From the NCBI GenBank assembly GCA_032358165.1, contig JAALGY010000001.1, positions 1,054,001 to 1,118,000 on the forward strand: a stretch of 64,000 bases of DNA, in the 5' to 3' direction. This stretch comes from Diplosphaera chodatii (taxonomy: Eukaryota; Chlorophyta; Trebouxiophyceae; Prasiolales; Stichococcaceae). A program made the translations under genes and the position numbers. Shown in pieces: positions 35,101 through 46,029 of this stretch. Under the pieces are notes generated by a model. That model did not search any database and had not been told where the DNA came from. It saw only the letters and a program-made list of their open reading frames with translations. The first letter of the stretch is position 1. Every line of letters starts with the position of its first letter.

Positions 35101-36101
35101 AGCGGTGGCAGGCCCTGCATTGCGGCGTGCAGAGCATGCACAACTGGCAGGCAGCCTCACCTAGGCTCGCTCGCGGCAGGCGTCGCCTCAGACGATTCGC
35201 CATCAGAGTCTTGGGATTCGGAGCCGGAGGCTGACTTGACGTGCGTCGCAATGCGTGGCGGAACCAGCTCCTCGAGGCTCAGGCCACCGCCTGGCATTGG
35301 CACCTGCAGGTCACCATCAACCTCATCTTGTGACTGCACTTCATGATTTGCTTATGCTGTGATCCGGTAATCAGGAGCTGCATGGAGCCAACACTATGCA
35401 ACCATCCTGGGGTCGTCTGCCTGCAGGTGGTGAACAATTTGCACAACTCTCTTCCGCACCTCCAGGAGAAAGGGGACAGCCGTGTAGGCATCCTCCATGC
35501 GCGCACGGCGGCCGCAGATGGCCTTTGCGCCGTGGGGCGGGCAGAAGCGCGGCGGTGCAGCCATCCTGTGCTGCTGCTGGGCCTTGTGCTGCTTCAGCTG
35601 CGGGGTGGGCGCTGCTGCGGGGGCGGCTGCGGCCGCCACCGGGGCGGTCTCGCCGCCGCCGGCACCCGCTGCCGGCTGAGTGGCGCCGAGCGGCTGCTGC
35701 CGCCGCGCTGGCACCTGCGCGGCTGTGTCCGCCAGGCTGCTGGCGGAGGCGCCGGACTCGCCGGTGGCGCTCAGGGCCACGTGGCGGACGCCCGTCTGCT
35801 CCGACTGGTCCTCTGAGGCCGTCACCTCGGCGCTCAGGCTGGCAGGTGGCAGGTCTTCTGCTGCAGATACAGATCACATGGTCTCCAAGACGTGATAAAG
35901 GCATGGAAGGTGCAAGCCAGTCGACTGGAGCGCCCCGGCCAGGGCGGCACATGGGGTTTGACTGACGCGCTGGATCCAGAACGTTGTGCCCATGAGGCCA
36001 CAGTATCGCTGCAAGCACACGATGCAAGCAGGCAGCTCACGCACGATTCCGACGCATACGAGGCGCAAGTGGCATCGATTGCAAGGACGGTGCAGCAGCA
36101 T
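32116..36101 (-). CDS. PP2C-type protein phosphatase, clade-A-like
   Basis: Metal-dependent Ser/Thr phosphatase. Landmarks down the minus strand: [16 protein letters not shown] (about 35490), [15 protein letters not shown] (about 34940), [15 protein letters not shown] (about 34110), [17 protein letters not shown] (about 33890), [20 protein letters not shown] (about 33690), [38 protein letters not shown] (about 33370) and [14 protein letters not shown] (about 33070). The metal-binding Asp residues (FDGHGG, ASDGLWD, SRDN) are present. The block AAGG..-W-NG-RV-GVLA.SR.IGD resembles plant clade A (ABI1/HAB1) enzymes, including the tryptophan. A C-terminal tail is acidic ([11 protein letters not shown]) then basic Ser/Arg-rich; the proposed last exon ends LPKAPFED at TGA 32116-32118 (an unspliced alternative stops at 32294). 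The first exon (ATG 36101) is only inferred from phase. Confidence 0.85.
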
Positions 36102-36455
36102 CGGGTACTATGCTGCACGGCTGAACGACTACAGCGGGGCCGGGCGATCACTGGATGGGGCAACAACCAGCCATAGATCCGCAGATAGCTGCTACGGCAG
36201 GGCGCCAGCTGCCAGAGCCCGCAGGACGCGCCGAGTCTATGGTGCAGCGACGACGCTAACTTCAGTAGGAGGCTGTGCGTGGCAGGGTCTGCCTACAAGC
36301 CAGCCTCAGAGCTCGAATGTGAATGATTGATCGATCATGACGGCCGCAGCAGCAACGCGGGCGGGCCAGCAGCACAGCCAGAAGGCAACCACGCGATGGC
36401 TCACTTGTGCTCTCGACGCAGCCGGGAACGGACGGCCAGACGGCCCGGCTGGCCT

Positions 36456-37170
36456 TTAAGGGTGCTGATCGCACATCATGCTGTGCGCTGGTCGGCCACC
36501 AACCGTGGGCCCCGGCAAGCGTTGGGTGCCAAGTTGTAAGACCCCTTGTGCGCGTTGTCTTCCGGAGCGCAGGCATGCTTTGCTCCGGTGACAATTTGCG
36601 ACCGCGCCGCAGGCGGCCGAGCTAGCAAGCAATGCAGGCCAAGGAGCTGTGGCATCTAGGCACGGTGGTCCGGACCGTGGCCGCCTGGCGTGCCAGGCGG
36701 TACGATGGCAAAATTGAGCTGCAGAGTTTACCCGCTGCACACGCCGCTCCTGACCAGAAGATCGCTCACCGGGCGAGCCGGGGTCGACTGCGACAGAACC
36801 GCCGGCTGCAGGCGCCGTGTCAGCCGCGCCCGCACGTTTGGGCAAAGTCGAGGCTGCCTGCAGGTCCCGAAGGCTGGCCCACTCCGGCAGAGCGTCCGGC
36901 TCCTCTGTGACAGCCTGGCCGCCCTCTGCTGCGTCCCTGTCCCGCTTGCTTCCCGCCGGCTTGACCCTGCAAGGTCCAGGCAAGGCGTCTCTGCAGTTGA
37001 CTAGTGCTCCAATCCACAACTGCAGAGGTCGATCTGCAGCCTGCACAGGATGCAAGCTGGCCACTTGCCCACACACAAAACGTTTAAACAGCGCCACGGG
37101 GCACTACACACCTTGGAAAGCTATTGGAAGAATATCTCGTGGAGACCAGCTCAGGTTCAGGCTCTGCCAT
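36456..37170 (-). CDS. Doubtful hypothetical gene
   Basis: A minus-strand ATG at 37170 gives MAEPEPELVSTRYSSNSFPR before a good donor (AG/GTGTGT). It can be spliced in phase to a frame with VKPAGSKRDRDAAEGG and LPEWASLRDLQAAS at 36.8-37.0 kb, which itself contains a donor (TCGCCCG/GTGAGC). The frame ends at 36456. There is no recognisable domain and the plus strand is also open over much of this stretch, so a non-coding region is possible. Confidence 0.28.
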
Positions 37171-37714
37171 GCGTCTGCGCCTGACTACGTGCAAGGCCGA
37201 GTCGGGCATCCCATTGCCGTTGGTGCATGCCAGGAGCTGCAAGCTGACGGTACAGAGCGCTGTGCAAGGCGCATTTGCTGCAAAGCAGCATTTGCAGATG
37301 TCGTGAAGGGCCTTATTATCAGTGCTGCTGACGCAATGCAAAACCCTACAATCAGTCAGAGCTTCTGCACAGGCCTTGCAGGCGCTCACTCTGCATCATT
37401 ATGCGCCGGACCTAGGCTTGATCGTTTGAAAGCCTGCTGCATGACGCATGTGAGCCGGTGAGCGCCGTACTCATGACATATCTGGTGGACCTGCACCCTT
37501 TTCCTGGGGTTGGACTGCCCGCCCTGTAGATTGCTCTATGTATAGTCAGCGCGAGCGCAGGCGCACGGGCAAATGTCTGCATGAGCTGCAGAGGTGTCCG
37601 GCTAACGCAAGTGCTCTGATTGGCATGCAGTGTTGCGGGGGTGACTGCTGCCAGCGCTTGCGTTGATTGATTTGGGGTCTGGGAAGGCAGCTGTCGATTG
37701 ATCGATTGGCAATC
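37171..37714. other. Upstream region of the HR-like lesion-inducing gene
   Basis: About 540 bp with no supported exon; presumably the promoter and 5' untranslated region of the plus-strand gene starting at 37715. Confidence 0.45.
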
Positions 37715-38664
37715 ATGGGCCTCGTCAACCTAGCCGGGGTGAGCTGAGTAGACTTTTATGATGCTGGTGTTGTATGCGCAATCGGACTGCTGTAAGCTGG
37801 TGCACGATGCGTGCATGCATGCATGCATGCACGGCGTGCATCGCGCCAATCTGGTACAAGCGAGAGGTTGACAGCCCTCGGCTTCGGTGCAGAGGCTGTT
37901 GTTTGCGTTCCTGTTCCTGTCCAGCGGCGCGCAGAAGCTGAGCACTTTCAACCTGTCAAATGGCGGGCCGACAATGGACTTTATGGCGCCCAAGATGGAC
38001 ACTGCCGTGCAGCACCTTGAAATGCTCCTTGGTCGGAGTCTCAACATCCCAAAGGTGCCGCACGCCTGCATGCATTTGATGTTTTGTCCGTACCATGTTC
38101 AGTGTATGGCGCTCTCTGCTTTGTACCTTTGCATGTTAGCTCAGGCCATGCATGCTTGCCTTCAAATTGCAGGAGTTCTACGTCTATGCACTCGGGGCCA
38201 GCATCTTTGCGGAGCTTGCTGGTGGTGTCCTGTTTGTGCTCGGCTCCAGTCTGGGCGCGTACCTCCTGGTATGGACTGTGTTTCTGGACACTGCAGCATG
38301 TCGTGGCTGTCTCGCATGTGCGGTGCACAAGATGGCGCCTCACACCAGCACGCCTAAAGCGGTGTGCGGTGTGCAGATTACGTTCCTAGGCTTTGTCACG
38401 CCAATCATGCATAATTTCTGGGATCTCAAAGATGGCTCTGAAGAGCAGGTACGTGTTCAATTTGCTGTATTGGCAGTTTAGCATGCATGGCCCGTCGAGG
38501 TTCAGCACTGGCAACAATTGTCTGTTGTTGGATCCTACTGAGGGCATGGTGGAGTGCATATGCAGATTGCAGACATGGTTCAGTTCTTCAAGAACATCGC
38601 ACTGCTCGGGTCATTGCTCATATTTGTATCTGCAAGGAACAATCCAAAGTTCAAGCTGGCATGA
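37715..38664 (+). CDS. HR-like lesion-inducing membrane protein (DoxX/SURF4-like)
   Basis: Small integral membrane protein of about 150 residues in five exons: 37715-37738, 37893-38054, 38173-38268, 38377-38448 and 38566-38664, all joined in phase 0. It starts MGLVNLAG then RLLFAFLFLSSGAQKL (membrane segment 1). Other segments are FAELAGGVLFVLGSSLGAYL, ITFLGFVTPIMHNFWDL and FFKNIALLGSLLIFV, and it ends NNPKFKLA. The whole protein follows the plant HR-like lesion-inducing protein family, relatives of DoxX, found in ER-type membranes. Biochemical function is not established. Intron 1 contains a GCAT microsatellite. The short first exon is supported by the ATG and the phase. Confidence 0.9.
37812..37831. 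repeat. TGCA tetranucleotide microsatellite
   Basis: Five TGCA units in a row inside intron 1 of the HR-like lesion-inducing gene. It is the most extreme example of the TGCATGC words that are frequent in the non-coding DNA of this window. Confidence 0.9.
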
Positions 38665-39174
38665 GCAGCGTGTTGACCGCCAGATGAGCTAGTGATTGTG
38701 CAGAAGATCTGATTTGCAGATAATTTCTGTCGAAACTGCCGAACCTTGCAACATGTAATCACGCAGACTCTGACATACGGCAACGCAGAGCCAACTCCAG
38801 GCAATACTACTCTCAGCCTCGCAGACTGCTGGCAGCAGACAGACGCACGCAGCTCATTGCGCACAGTGATGCCTCATATGACTGGCATGGTAGCTAGCCA
38901 TTGCGTGTGTGTCAGAGCACGACATCATTGCTTGGAGACGCTGGCGGAGAGTGATGCTGATGAGCTACTCCGCATCAGCTGCACAGTATATCGACTGCAC
39001 TCACCACACTCTGCCCACCCTGGCTTGTGTGCCTTTTGTCGCGCATGCGCCATGAGGGTCCTGCAGTCCACATTGTCGGACTTGATGCCCGGCCTGAGAT
39101 TGTGCAAGAGTGAAGAGAACCCCACATCGCGTCAAGCTGCAGTGCACGATCATCACAAGCACAGCAGAGTGACC
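38665..39174. other. Convergent intergenic region
   Basis: About 510 bp between the stop codons of the HR-like lesion-inducing gene and the exonuclease. The plus strand is open over 38746-39186, but the frame matches nothing known and overlaps the last exonuclease exon. Confidence 0.5.
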
Positions 39175-41210
39175 TCACGTTGCTGATCTGAAGGTTCGTC
39201 CGCAGCGTGCATCGCTGCACTGCAGGCGGCCACCAGGCGTGGGCGAATGCGCCAGTGGCACCTTACAGCCCGAGCACGGCGTCGGAACCGAGTGCCACAG
39301 CCTGGGAAGGCAACATGAGCATGTCACCAGGACAGTACAGCCTGTTTTTAGAAGCGACCATTACAACCTGACAGCATTGTATATGGCATCTACATTGTCA
39401 GCGTCGCAGCGATGAAGAAGAGGTCAGCACTGCCACACCTGAGACCGCGGAAGGCATGGCCTGCGAGAAGGGCGTCGAGCGCTGCATACTGAATCTGCCT
39501 GGCGGTCAGCTGCGGCGACTGCCAGTTTGACATGGACACCGACTTGGGCTTGGGCAGCACAGCGCCCAGCACAGCTGCCGTCGTGCGAGCCAATCCGGGC
39601 TGCTTGTAGCCCAGCTGAGCTGCCAGTGCCTTCAGTGCAAACACATCTTCATGGTGGAAACCGTGCATATGATCCACACGTTACCTGCCTGAAAGGCATG
39701 GCGCAGCCAGGCTGCAGTAGTCCCTGCAGAATGGGTCGATGCCACAGCACCGCCAGCAGCCCCACCTGCAGGTCGCAGAAGGCGCCAAAGGACGCCCGCC
39801 CGCTGCCGGGACCAAAGGTGCGCCGCATTTTGCGCTCATCGGACGAGTCCCAGCCGAAGCCAACAAGCGTCACCGCAGGGTCCCTGCAATAACGACGAGA
39901 GGGTATGACTCCAGAGCCCAGCGTGACACCATGGCAGCATGTCACTCACCATGTCCCCACATCTCTCACCTGAGGAAAGCCTGCACACACGGCGGCAGCT
40001 GCCAGCCGAGCAGGCATGTGCGCAAAAGCACACACACTGAGGAGGACGCCAGCTGCACAAGCGCGACACGAGAGACCTTGCCCTGGCCCCTGTCCGGCCG
40101 CCACTCCTGCAGCGGGCACGTACCACCATCAGCTGGCTTGCGCAGGATAAGAGCAGTCTCAGGATATCCTGCTGATGCACCAGCGCAGGCGAGGTGCATG
40201 CAGCGTCTGAAGATGGGAGCCTCACCAGGTCGATAGCTACCACGCTGTCTGCCATGGACTGACGCAGCGCTGCCATTGCAGGTGCCGCCTGCTCCTCACG
40301 TTCAACCAGATGCAGCTGCAGATGCGAGGTGCAGACATCAGCTTCTGGCTCACACAGGGCGCAGCATCTTGGCTTAGGAAGGTAGAGCGCACTGCCATGT
40401 GCAATAGAGGTCTGCACCGACCTGTATGGGCCCCAGTGCCATTGTGCTACATGCTGTGGTGCCCGCGCTGCTATTGGTCGGGGGTGGCTGTAGCTGAGGA
40501 GCTGTGAGCGCCAGCTCACTGAGCAGGGCAGCCCAATCGAGGTGGGGGACTGCAACTGGGAAGCTGCACCAGTGCGGCATGTTCACCCGTGGCGTAGGCT
40601 GCTGCAAGCCCGGCGCAGGGCGCTGCGAGTTTGCTGATGGGCCCTCAGCGGACATGTCCGCCTCGCCCGCTGCCTGCTCCACTGCGACGTGACAGCAGGG
40701 CGCATCTGCCATGCATGCGGGTACATGGACAGCTTGCCAGTTGCATGCTGTCGTCGCCGCTGGCGTTCTGCTTGCAGCAGCTACCTCGGCAGCATGCACT
40801 GCTGCTGAGGTTGTGGCATCAGCTGCTGCCATGGCAAACCTGCTGAGCTGTGGCAGCGACTGGGTGCTCGTGCAGGAATCCACATCGCTAGCGACGCTGC
40901 TGCAGCACTGCAAGTCCGAATGTGACTGTCTGCTGGTCACTACGCTGTCACTGCCGCCATCCAGGTTGGCAAGGGACGCCCAAGCTGGCCGCGGACGTTT
41001 TGCTGCGGCATGCCGGGAAGCGAGGAGGGCTTCTGCCGCCATGCGCTTTGGCGTCTTGCGGCGGGCAGCTTGACCCTCGCCACAAGAGCTGGCCGAGCCG
41101 GCTGGTGGCGACTCGCATGCCACTCCAGGTGAACTGCGGCACCGCTCCGGCACTAGTGCCGGCAGCGGGTGAGTTGTGCTGTCGGACACCCGGTTCGGAC
41201 CCACCTGCAT
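39175..41210 (-). CDS. DEDDy 3'-5' exonuclease (WRN-exo/RNase D type) with C-terminal Cys4 motif
   Basis: Predicted 3'-5' exonuclease. The ATG at 41210 starts a Ser/Ala-rich N-terminus of about 280 residues. Exo I is split by an intron: SMADSVVAIDL (about 40240) plus EWRPDRGQGKVSRVALVQL (about 40110) restores the D-x-E motif. Exo II region: VTLVGFGWDSSDERKMRRTFG (about 39850). Exo III: QIQYAALDALLAG (about 39490), with Tyr and Asp. I place a donor after FRGLR (CAG/GTGTGG, about 39450) and a last exon from about 39300 reading LWHSVPTPCSGCK...LQCSDARCGRTFRSAT, stop 39175-39177. This adds a C-x2-C...C-x4-C putative zinc site. Without this splice the frame would end at 39390. The N-terminal start is inferred. 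Confidence 0.82.
41147..41162. repeat. 16-bp perfect palindrome
   Basis: CCGGCACTAGTGCCGG is its own reverse complement. It lies near the 5' end of the proposed exonuclease coding region, about 50 bp inside the assumed start codon. Confidence 0.9.
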
Positions 41211-41740
41211 GTGCCCACATCTGCATGATCCCACAGGTAACTCTCTTGCTAGGTGCACTGCCTGGTGCGGACTGTCACACACTGCATGCAGGCAGAAGTA
41301 AGCAAGCCAATCGCGGCCTGCTGTCATTGCGCTCACAGTACCTCCATGACAGGTCAGGCGCTTGCGCAATCGTGCTCGTCTGCGCAGGCCAGCATCTGCC
41401 GGTGCCGGAAGCCGCCAAGTGAAGGTGATGGCACAACTTTTAGGCCGGGCAAAAGCTGCCGGGACGCCTCAGATAGCACTTGCTGATGGTCCCCGAGCGT
41501 CCAAGTGCACAGGCAAGCCTCACGAACAGGACTACACGGATTCCTACAGCTTCCCGCCGTTCCAAGACGGTGTACTTCTCGCCCGCCTAAAACCTACCCA
41601 CACACGCACATCAGGTGGCCAACAGAATCGCACTCCAGAACCAGTCTCCATCGCTGCTCTTGGAGCTTCGAACTACAGAAGCAGCCCGGAACATCATTTA
41701 GTCCCTGTAACTTGCCGCCGCGAGGCGCAGTCTTGTGAAA
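41211..41740. other. Divergent region with an unassigned plus-strand frame
   Basis: Lies between the exonuclease and aminotransferase start codons. A plus-strand ATG at 41428 opens MAQLLGRAKAAGTPQ and continues through SYSFPPFQDGVLLARLKP to 41751, overlapping the aminotransferase start. In another frame 41612-41700 reads VANRIALQNQSPSLLLELR and then stops. These could be a small gene, upstream ORFs or an alternative first exon; I could not decide. Confidence 0.3.
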
Positions 41741-44700
41741 ATGCCGAATGAGGTGTTGCCGAGCCTGACTAAGGAGCGGATCGACCTTCCCAGGGACCGT
41801 GTAAGCACGGTCGATGTGGCGACCAGCTCGTCATCACTGACTTTGGACAATCTGACGCCGGTGGCCAAGCGGCAGCGCAGTGTGTCGCCGTCCAGCCACC
41901 TTGGCAACTCAGGTAATACACGGACTTTATTCACCTTCACATCGCTTCTATCCTGGCTCGTTGCCAGGGTGGACATTCGGCATATCCGTGCCTATGATTC
42001 TCGATGCTCAGATGGCCTTGTAGCGTTGCACAAGGACATCGGGCGCCTCGGTGTGCACGAGGCATACGTGTGCAAGCTGACACAGACTTGACTCCTGTCA
42101 CCGGTGTAGCTGCTGCATCAGCCGCGTGAATGTAATCAACATGTGCCGTTCTGGGGTTATACGTCCACAAGGCTGTCCTGGCTGCAACATGAGGCAAGGG
42201 GTAATCAGTCAGGCCGTCAGGCCCGACTGCTGGGTCGCTCGCGCCTTGACGTTGTCACCTTGGACACCGCGGATGCTGCGCCGCTTGCGAGTCTGTTGGC
42301 TCATGTTTTCTTGTGTTTGTCACCAGAACATCTGGGGCGTTCTGCTCTCTGTGCTATGGGCCAGACTGCAGGCAGCGCGCCCCACCCTACGATTGTATAT
42401 AGTCCTTGCCACTTCTCACCTCCTGCATGCAAGCTGCATGTGTTTGTCAACAGGTTGCATTGCTTCAAGCGACCTCACGGCCTGGAGCTGCTGTGCCTCG
42501 CAGGTGGCCCTGTGTGCTGGGACGCCTACCTGAGCCGGTGCGGTGCGGCGGTGGGGCAGCCGTCGCTGCGGGCCATCGTCAATCGCTTCTCCGGCGTCCC
42601 AGGCAGCATTGGCCTGCATGCGGGCCTGCCGGCTCCTGAGGCGTTCCCCATCACAAGGATGTCCTGTACGCTGCGCGATGGCACGGAGGTCACCATTGAC
42701 AACCCAGAGACGGTGAGGTTCAGCGGTTGCACAGGCACCACGGGTAGTAGAGTTTTGGGTGCTCGTTGGCCCCTGTGCAGTGCGTGTCTTTTGTGCAAGT
42801 GTTGTCATGACATCGACCATGTTGTGTACTGACCTTGCACTGGTTCCCCCTTCGCAGCTGGCTGCAATGCAGCAGTACAGCATTGCGCCGATGGGGCACC
42901 CACCCCTGGCCAAGTGGGCGACAGAGCACACCCAGCACCAGCACAACCCGCCAGCGGCCACTTCTACAGCCATCACCATCGGCTCGAACGCTGCTCTGGA
43001 GGTATCCAGTCAGCTTGCCGCCTGCGATGCCATTCGTGTTGACAGTCCTGCTGCGGATGGTCAGCACACAGTGTCTGCAACACCGCTGTGCACCACTCAC
43101 CTGCGTGTGAAGCATGACCATGTAGTAGTGTGCTGCAGATGCTGTGCATGCTGCTGCTGGAGCCTGGAGACGGCGTACTGACCGAGCAGTACAGCTACAG
43201 CCACCTGGTGGAGCACACCCTCAAGCTGCACGGGAACCATGCGGTTCCCGTTGCCATGGATGCGCTTGGCGTGCAGCCAAATGCCCTGCGTGCAGTGCTT
43301 CAGGTCAACGTCATCTGAGAGCACATCTGCATGCAGTCTCAGCTAGAACCCTGCTCCTCTGCATGACCTGTTGAACCTCCTGCAATCTCCTCGAACATTG
43401 ATTATTGAGCCCAAGGTTCCCAATGTTCCCTGCTCTCATGTCATGTGCCTCAGGACAAAACGTCAGGAAGTTGTCAGAGTTTGAAGGTGTGGGCTGTGTC
43501 GCTGCAGGCAGCCCGCGCAGCCGGCGGGCGTCAGCCACGTGTGTTCTACACGGTGCCCACTGGCCAGAACCCTACAGGTGACTATCGGCGCAATCTGCTA
43601 GCACATGTCCGTCGTTGCTGTGCAGCACACTGGGTCAGAGAGCATGCCACATCGTGCCTGCAGACGTGTGAGCCATGGTCTGCCAGGTCGTTTTCTCCGA
43701 AATCTGCAGGTTCAACCGTGCCAGCAGACCGCAAGTGGGAGATCTACACCATCTGCAGCGAGTACGGCATCATCATCATCGAAGACGACCCCTACTACTA
43801 CCTGCAATATCCAGACGCAGCAGGCACGGCTCACCATACAGTGCAAAGTCTTGCTGACGTCGCCGCGCTCTTCCAATGTGCCCTTATCCTGGCACTCAAC
43901 ACTGCATGGTAGAGTCTTGCTCATCCTGCTGAACAATGGGGTGTTTGCCATCTTTTTTCGGCCCTCAAATTCAAAAAATCAAAAAATATTCGCAGGCGTG
44001 CGGGGGCTGGACCGCCTGGAGCGGAGCTACCTGTCGCTGGACACTGAGGGCCGCGTCGTCCGCTTGGACTCCTTCGCCAAGTTCCTGGCACCAGGTCTGT
44101 CTCAACGACATGCAGCTGTGGGATTGCCAGATTGTACAGCTATCTGTTGTCTGTTGTTCTGGATCTGGCTTTGGTGCATACAGACACACCACGAGAGCAA
44201 AGTGGACATGCGCAGGCCTGCGGCTGGGCTGGGCTACCGGCGCTCCCACCATCGTCGAGAAGCTGGCGCACTGCGTCGCCGGCACCTCCCTGGGCGCCAG
44301 CTCCACCTCGCAGGTGGGCTTTGCTGTCTTGGTGACACATCCTGATGACCCAGCCCGAAAGTATGCTGGTCCTGTGAGGCGACTTGCTATGCTGTGTAGC
44401 GCTCACTCAGCACAACTTGCTCTGCACCAAGGTGTGATTGTCGAACATGCCAGGTGCTAGTGCTGGAGATGCTCAAGGCGTGGGGCGATGCCGGCCTGCG
44501 CAACCATGTGGAGGACATGCAGCGCTCGTATGCGCGCCGTGCCGCCGTGACGGTTGCAGCCGCTGACAAGCACCTGGAGGGCCTTGCCAGCTGGCGTGCG
44601 CCGCAGGTGGGACCTGCTTGACGCTGCTGAGAGCGGTTGGTTTTACGCAGACCCCCTTGATCGTAAAGTCACATGCTGCTCTTGAGGTCGAGGTGGCACT

Positions 44701-45249
44701 CGTGTACAGTTCAGTAACAGGTGAGGATGCTGTGATGTGCAGGCGGGCATGTTCCTGTGGGTGGCGCTGGGCGCGGGCGTGACTGATGCTGACGAGATCC
44801 TGGACCTGCTGGCTGAGCACCGCGTGGTGGTTGTCCCTGGTGAGGCTGGAATCTCAGGCAACGCATGTCTGGCGACCCTAGCTGCAAGTTGATCAGAGTG
44901 TAAATGCATTTTTACATGTTGCTGCGTCATGCACACTGTGTCAATTTTCCTGATGGGTAGTTGTCCACTATGCATGAGGCAGCGCAATGCCTCACGTCAA
45001 GTGTGTCTCTCATCTGCAGGCCGCATCTGCCACTCGCTAGGCCCGCGGCCGCCGGGGCCGTGCCCCTTCGTCCGCATCTCCTTCTCGCTGGTCCCCGAGG
45101 AGCAGCTGGCCGAGGCGATGGTGCGCCTGGGTGGCGTGTTGCGCGCCTTCGCCAAGACGCGGCCGTCGGCAGCCGCACCCCCCGCAGCCGCCGCCGCAGA
45201 GGTGGCCGCAGCGGGTGAGCCCGTGCCGCCTGGCGCTGCTTTAGCATGA
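41741..45249 (+). CDS. PLP-dependent aminotransferase, class I (KAT II/AADAT or aromatic type)
   Basis: Fold-type-I aminotransferase of the alpha-aminoadipate/kynurenine/aromatic group. Exon 1 (ATG 41741 to 41911) ends HLGNS and joins in phase to exon 2 (about 42503-42712): PVCWDAYLSRCG, QPSLRAIVNRF and HAGLPAPEAFP. Next come YSIAPMGHPPLAKW (about 42880), LLLEPGDGVLTEQYSYSH (about 43150), RVFYTVPTGQNPT (about 43540), IIIIEDDPYYYLQYP (about 43770, with the Asp-x-x-Tyr that contacts the cofactor), VRLDSFAKFLAPG (about 44060, with the Schiff-base lysine), LRLGWATGAPTIVEKL (about 44220), AGMFLWVALG (about 44745) and PFVRISFSLVPEEQLAEAM (about 45065). The last contains the Arg that binds the substrate carboxylate. 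The stop is at 45247-45249. The substrate cannot be decided from sequence alone. No clear plastid transit peptide. Confidence 0.88.
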
Positions 45250-46029
45250 GCTGCGTTGTGGCCCTCTCCCTGCTGCGGGGCGGCCACACAGCAGGGAAGG
45301 TGTCAGGAGGAAGGCGTAAAGATACCTGAGGGCTAGGCGCCTGGGGTGTGTGCAGCGACACCGGCACCAAGGGCCTCTGCACTGTCTTTCTGTCATTGAA
45401 ACCGTGGTGAGACACCGTGTGTGATGCTGAGTTTCTGGAGAGGTTCTTGATACGTTGAGTGAGGGGTGGCATCTGGGACGGCCTGGGTGCCAAGAGACAT
45501 GAGTGACGGGTGTGTGACAGATATCTGGGCTGGAACCTTGCCGGACGTGCATTTGGTCAGGTAGTACAATACAATATCGTCATTGTAGGCGCATTGCATG
45601 ACGTCTAAGATGTGCATGTGGATTACTGCTGAGGACACTGCAGAATAGGTGTGGGCATTTGAAGGTGTGCACATTGGCACGCTAGCAGACCGTGTGGCTA
45701 CATGTGTGGTTACTTGAACATGATAGGGTACAAGCCTGCAAGAATATGTTTACAGCTTTCCGTCTTCGTCAAGGTCAGGTCAGCTGTTGGAGATTACACA
45801 CTCTGTTCATCCGTGCACTGGTTGCTCATGCATCAACATCTGCTATAAGGAGATCAGGAACCAACCGGCTGCGGCAAAGTCCGGCTGACAACCCTCGCTG
45901 TGCAACATGTGAAACTGCAACGCTGTTCATCTACATGAGTAGCCTGCTACATTCATCATCATGAAACCGCGCAGCTGTGCTTGGACGAACTTGGTTGCTG
46001 GATGCGCCAGCAGGCATACCATCAACCCT
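45250..46029. other. Convergent intergenic region
   Basis: About 780 bp between two 3' ends. Short open frames on both strands, none family-like; presumably the two 3' untranslated regions. Confidence 0.5.

Noticed and set aside
36817..37461. Long plus-strand open frame (about 214 codons)
   Set aside because: It opposes the doubtful minus-strand gene, has a Cys/Arg-rich composition typical of antisense frames in this GC-rich DNA, and shows no domain.
39390..39450. Exonuclease C-terminus read through to the stop at 39390
   Set aside because: A strong donor (CAG/GTGTGG) and an in-phase last exon with a Cys4 motif give a better ending.
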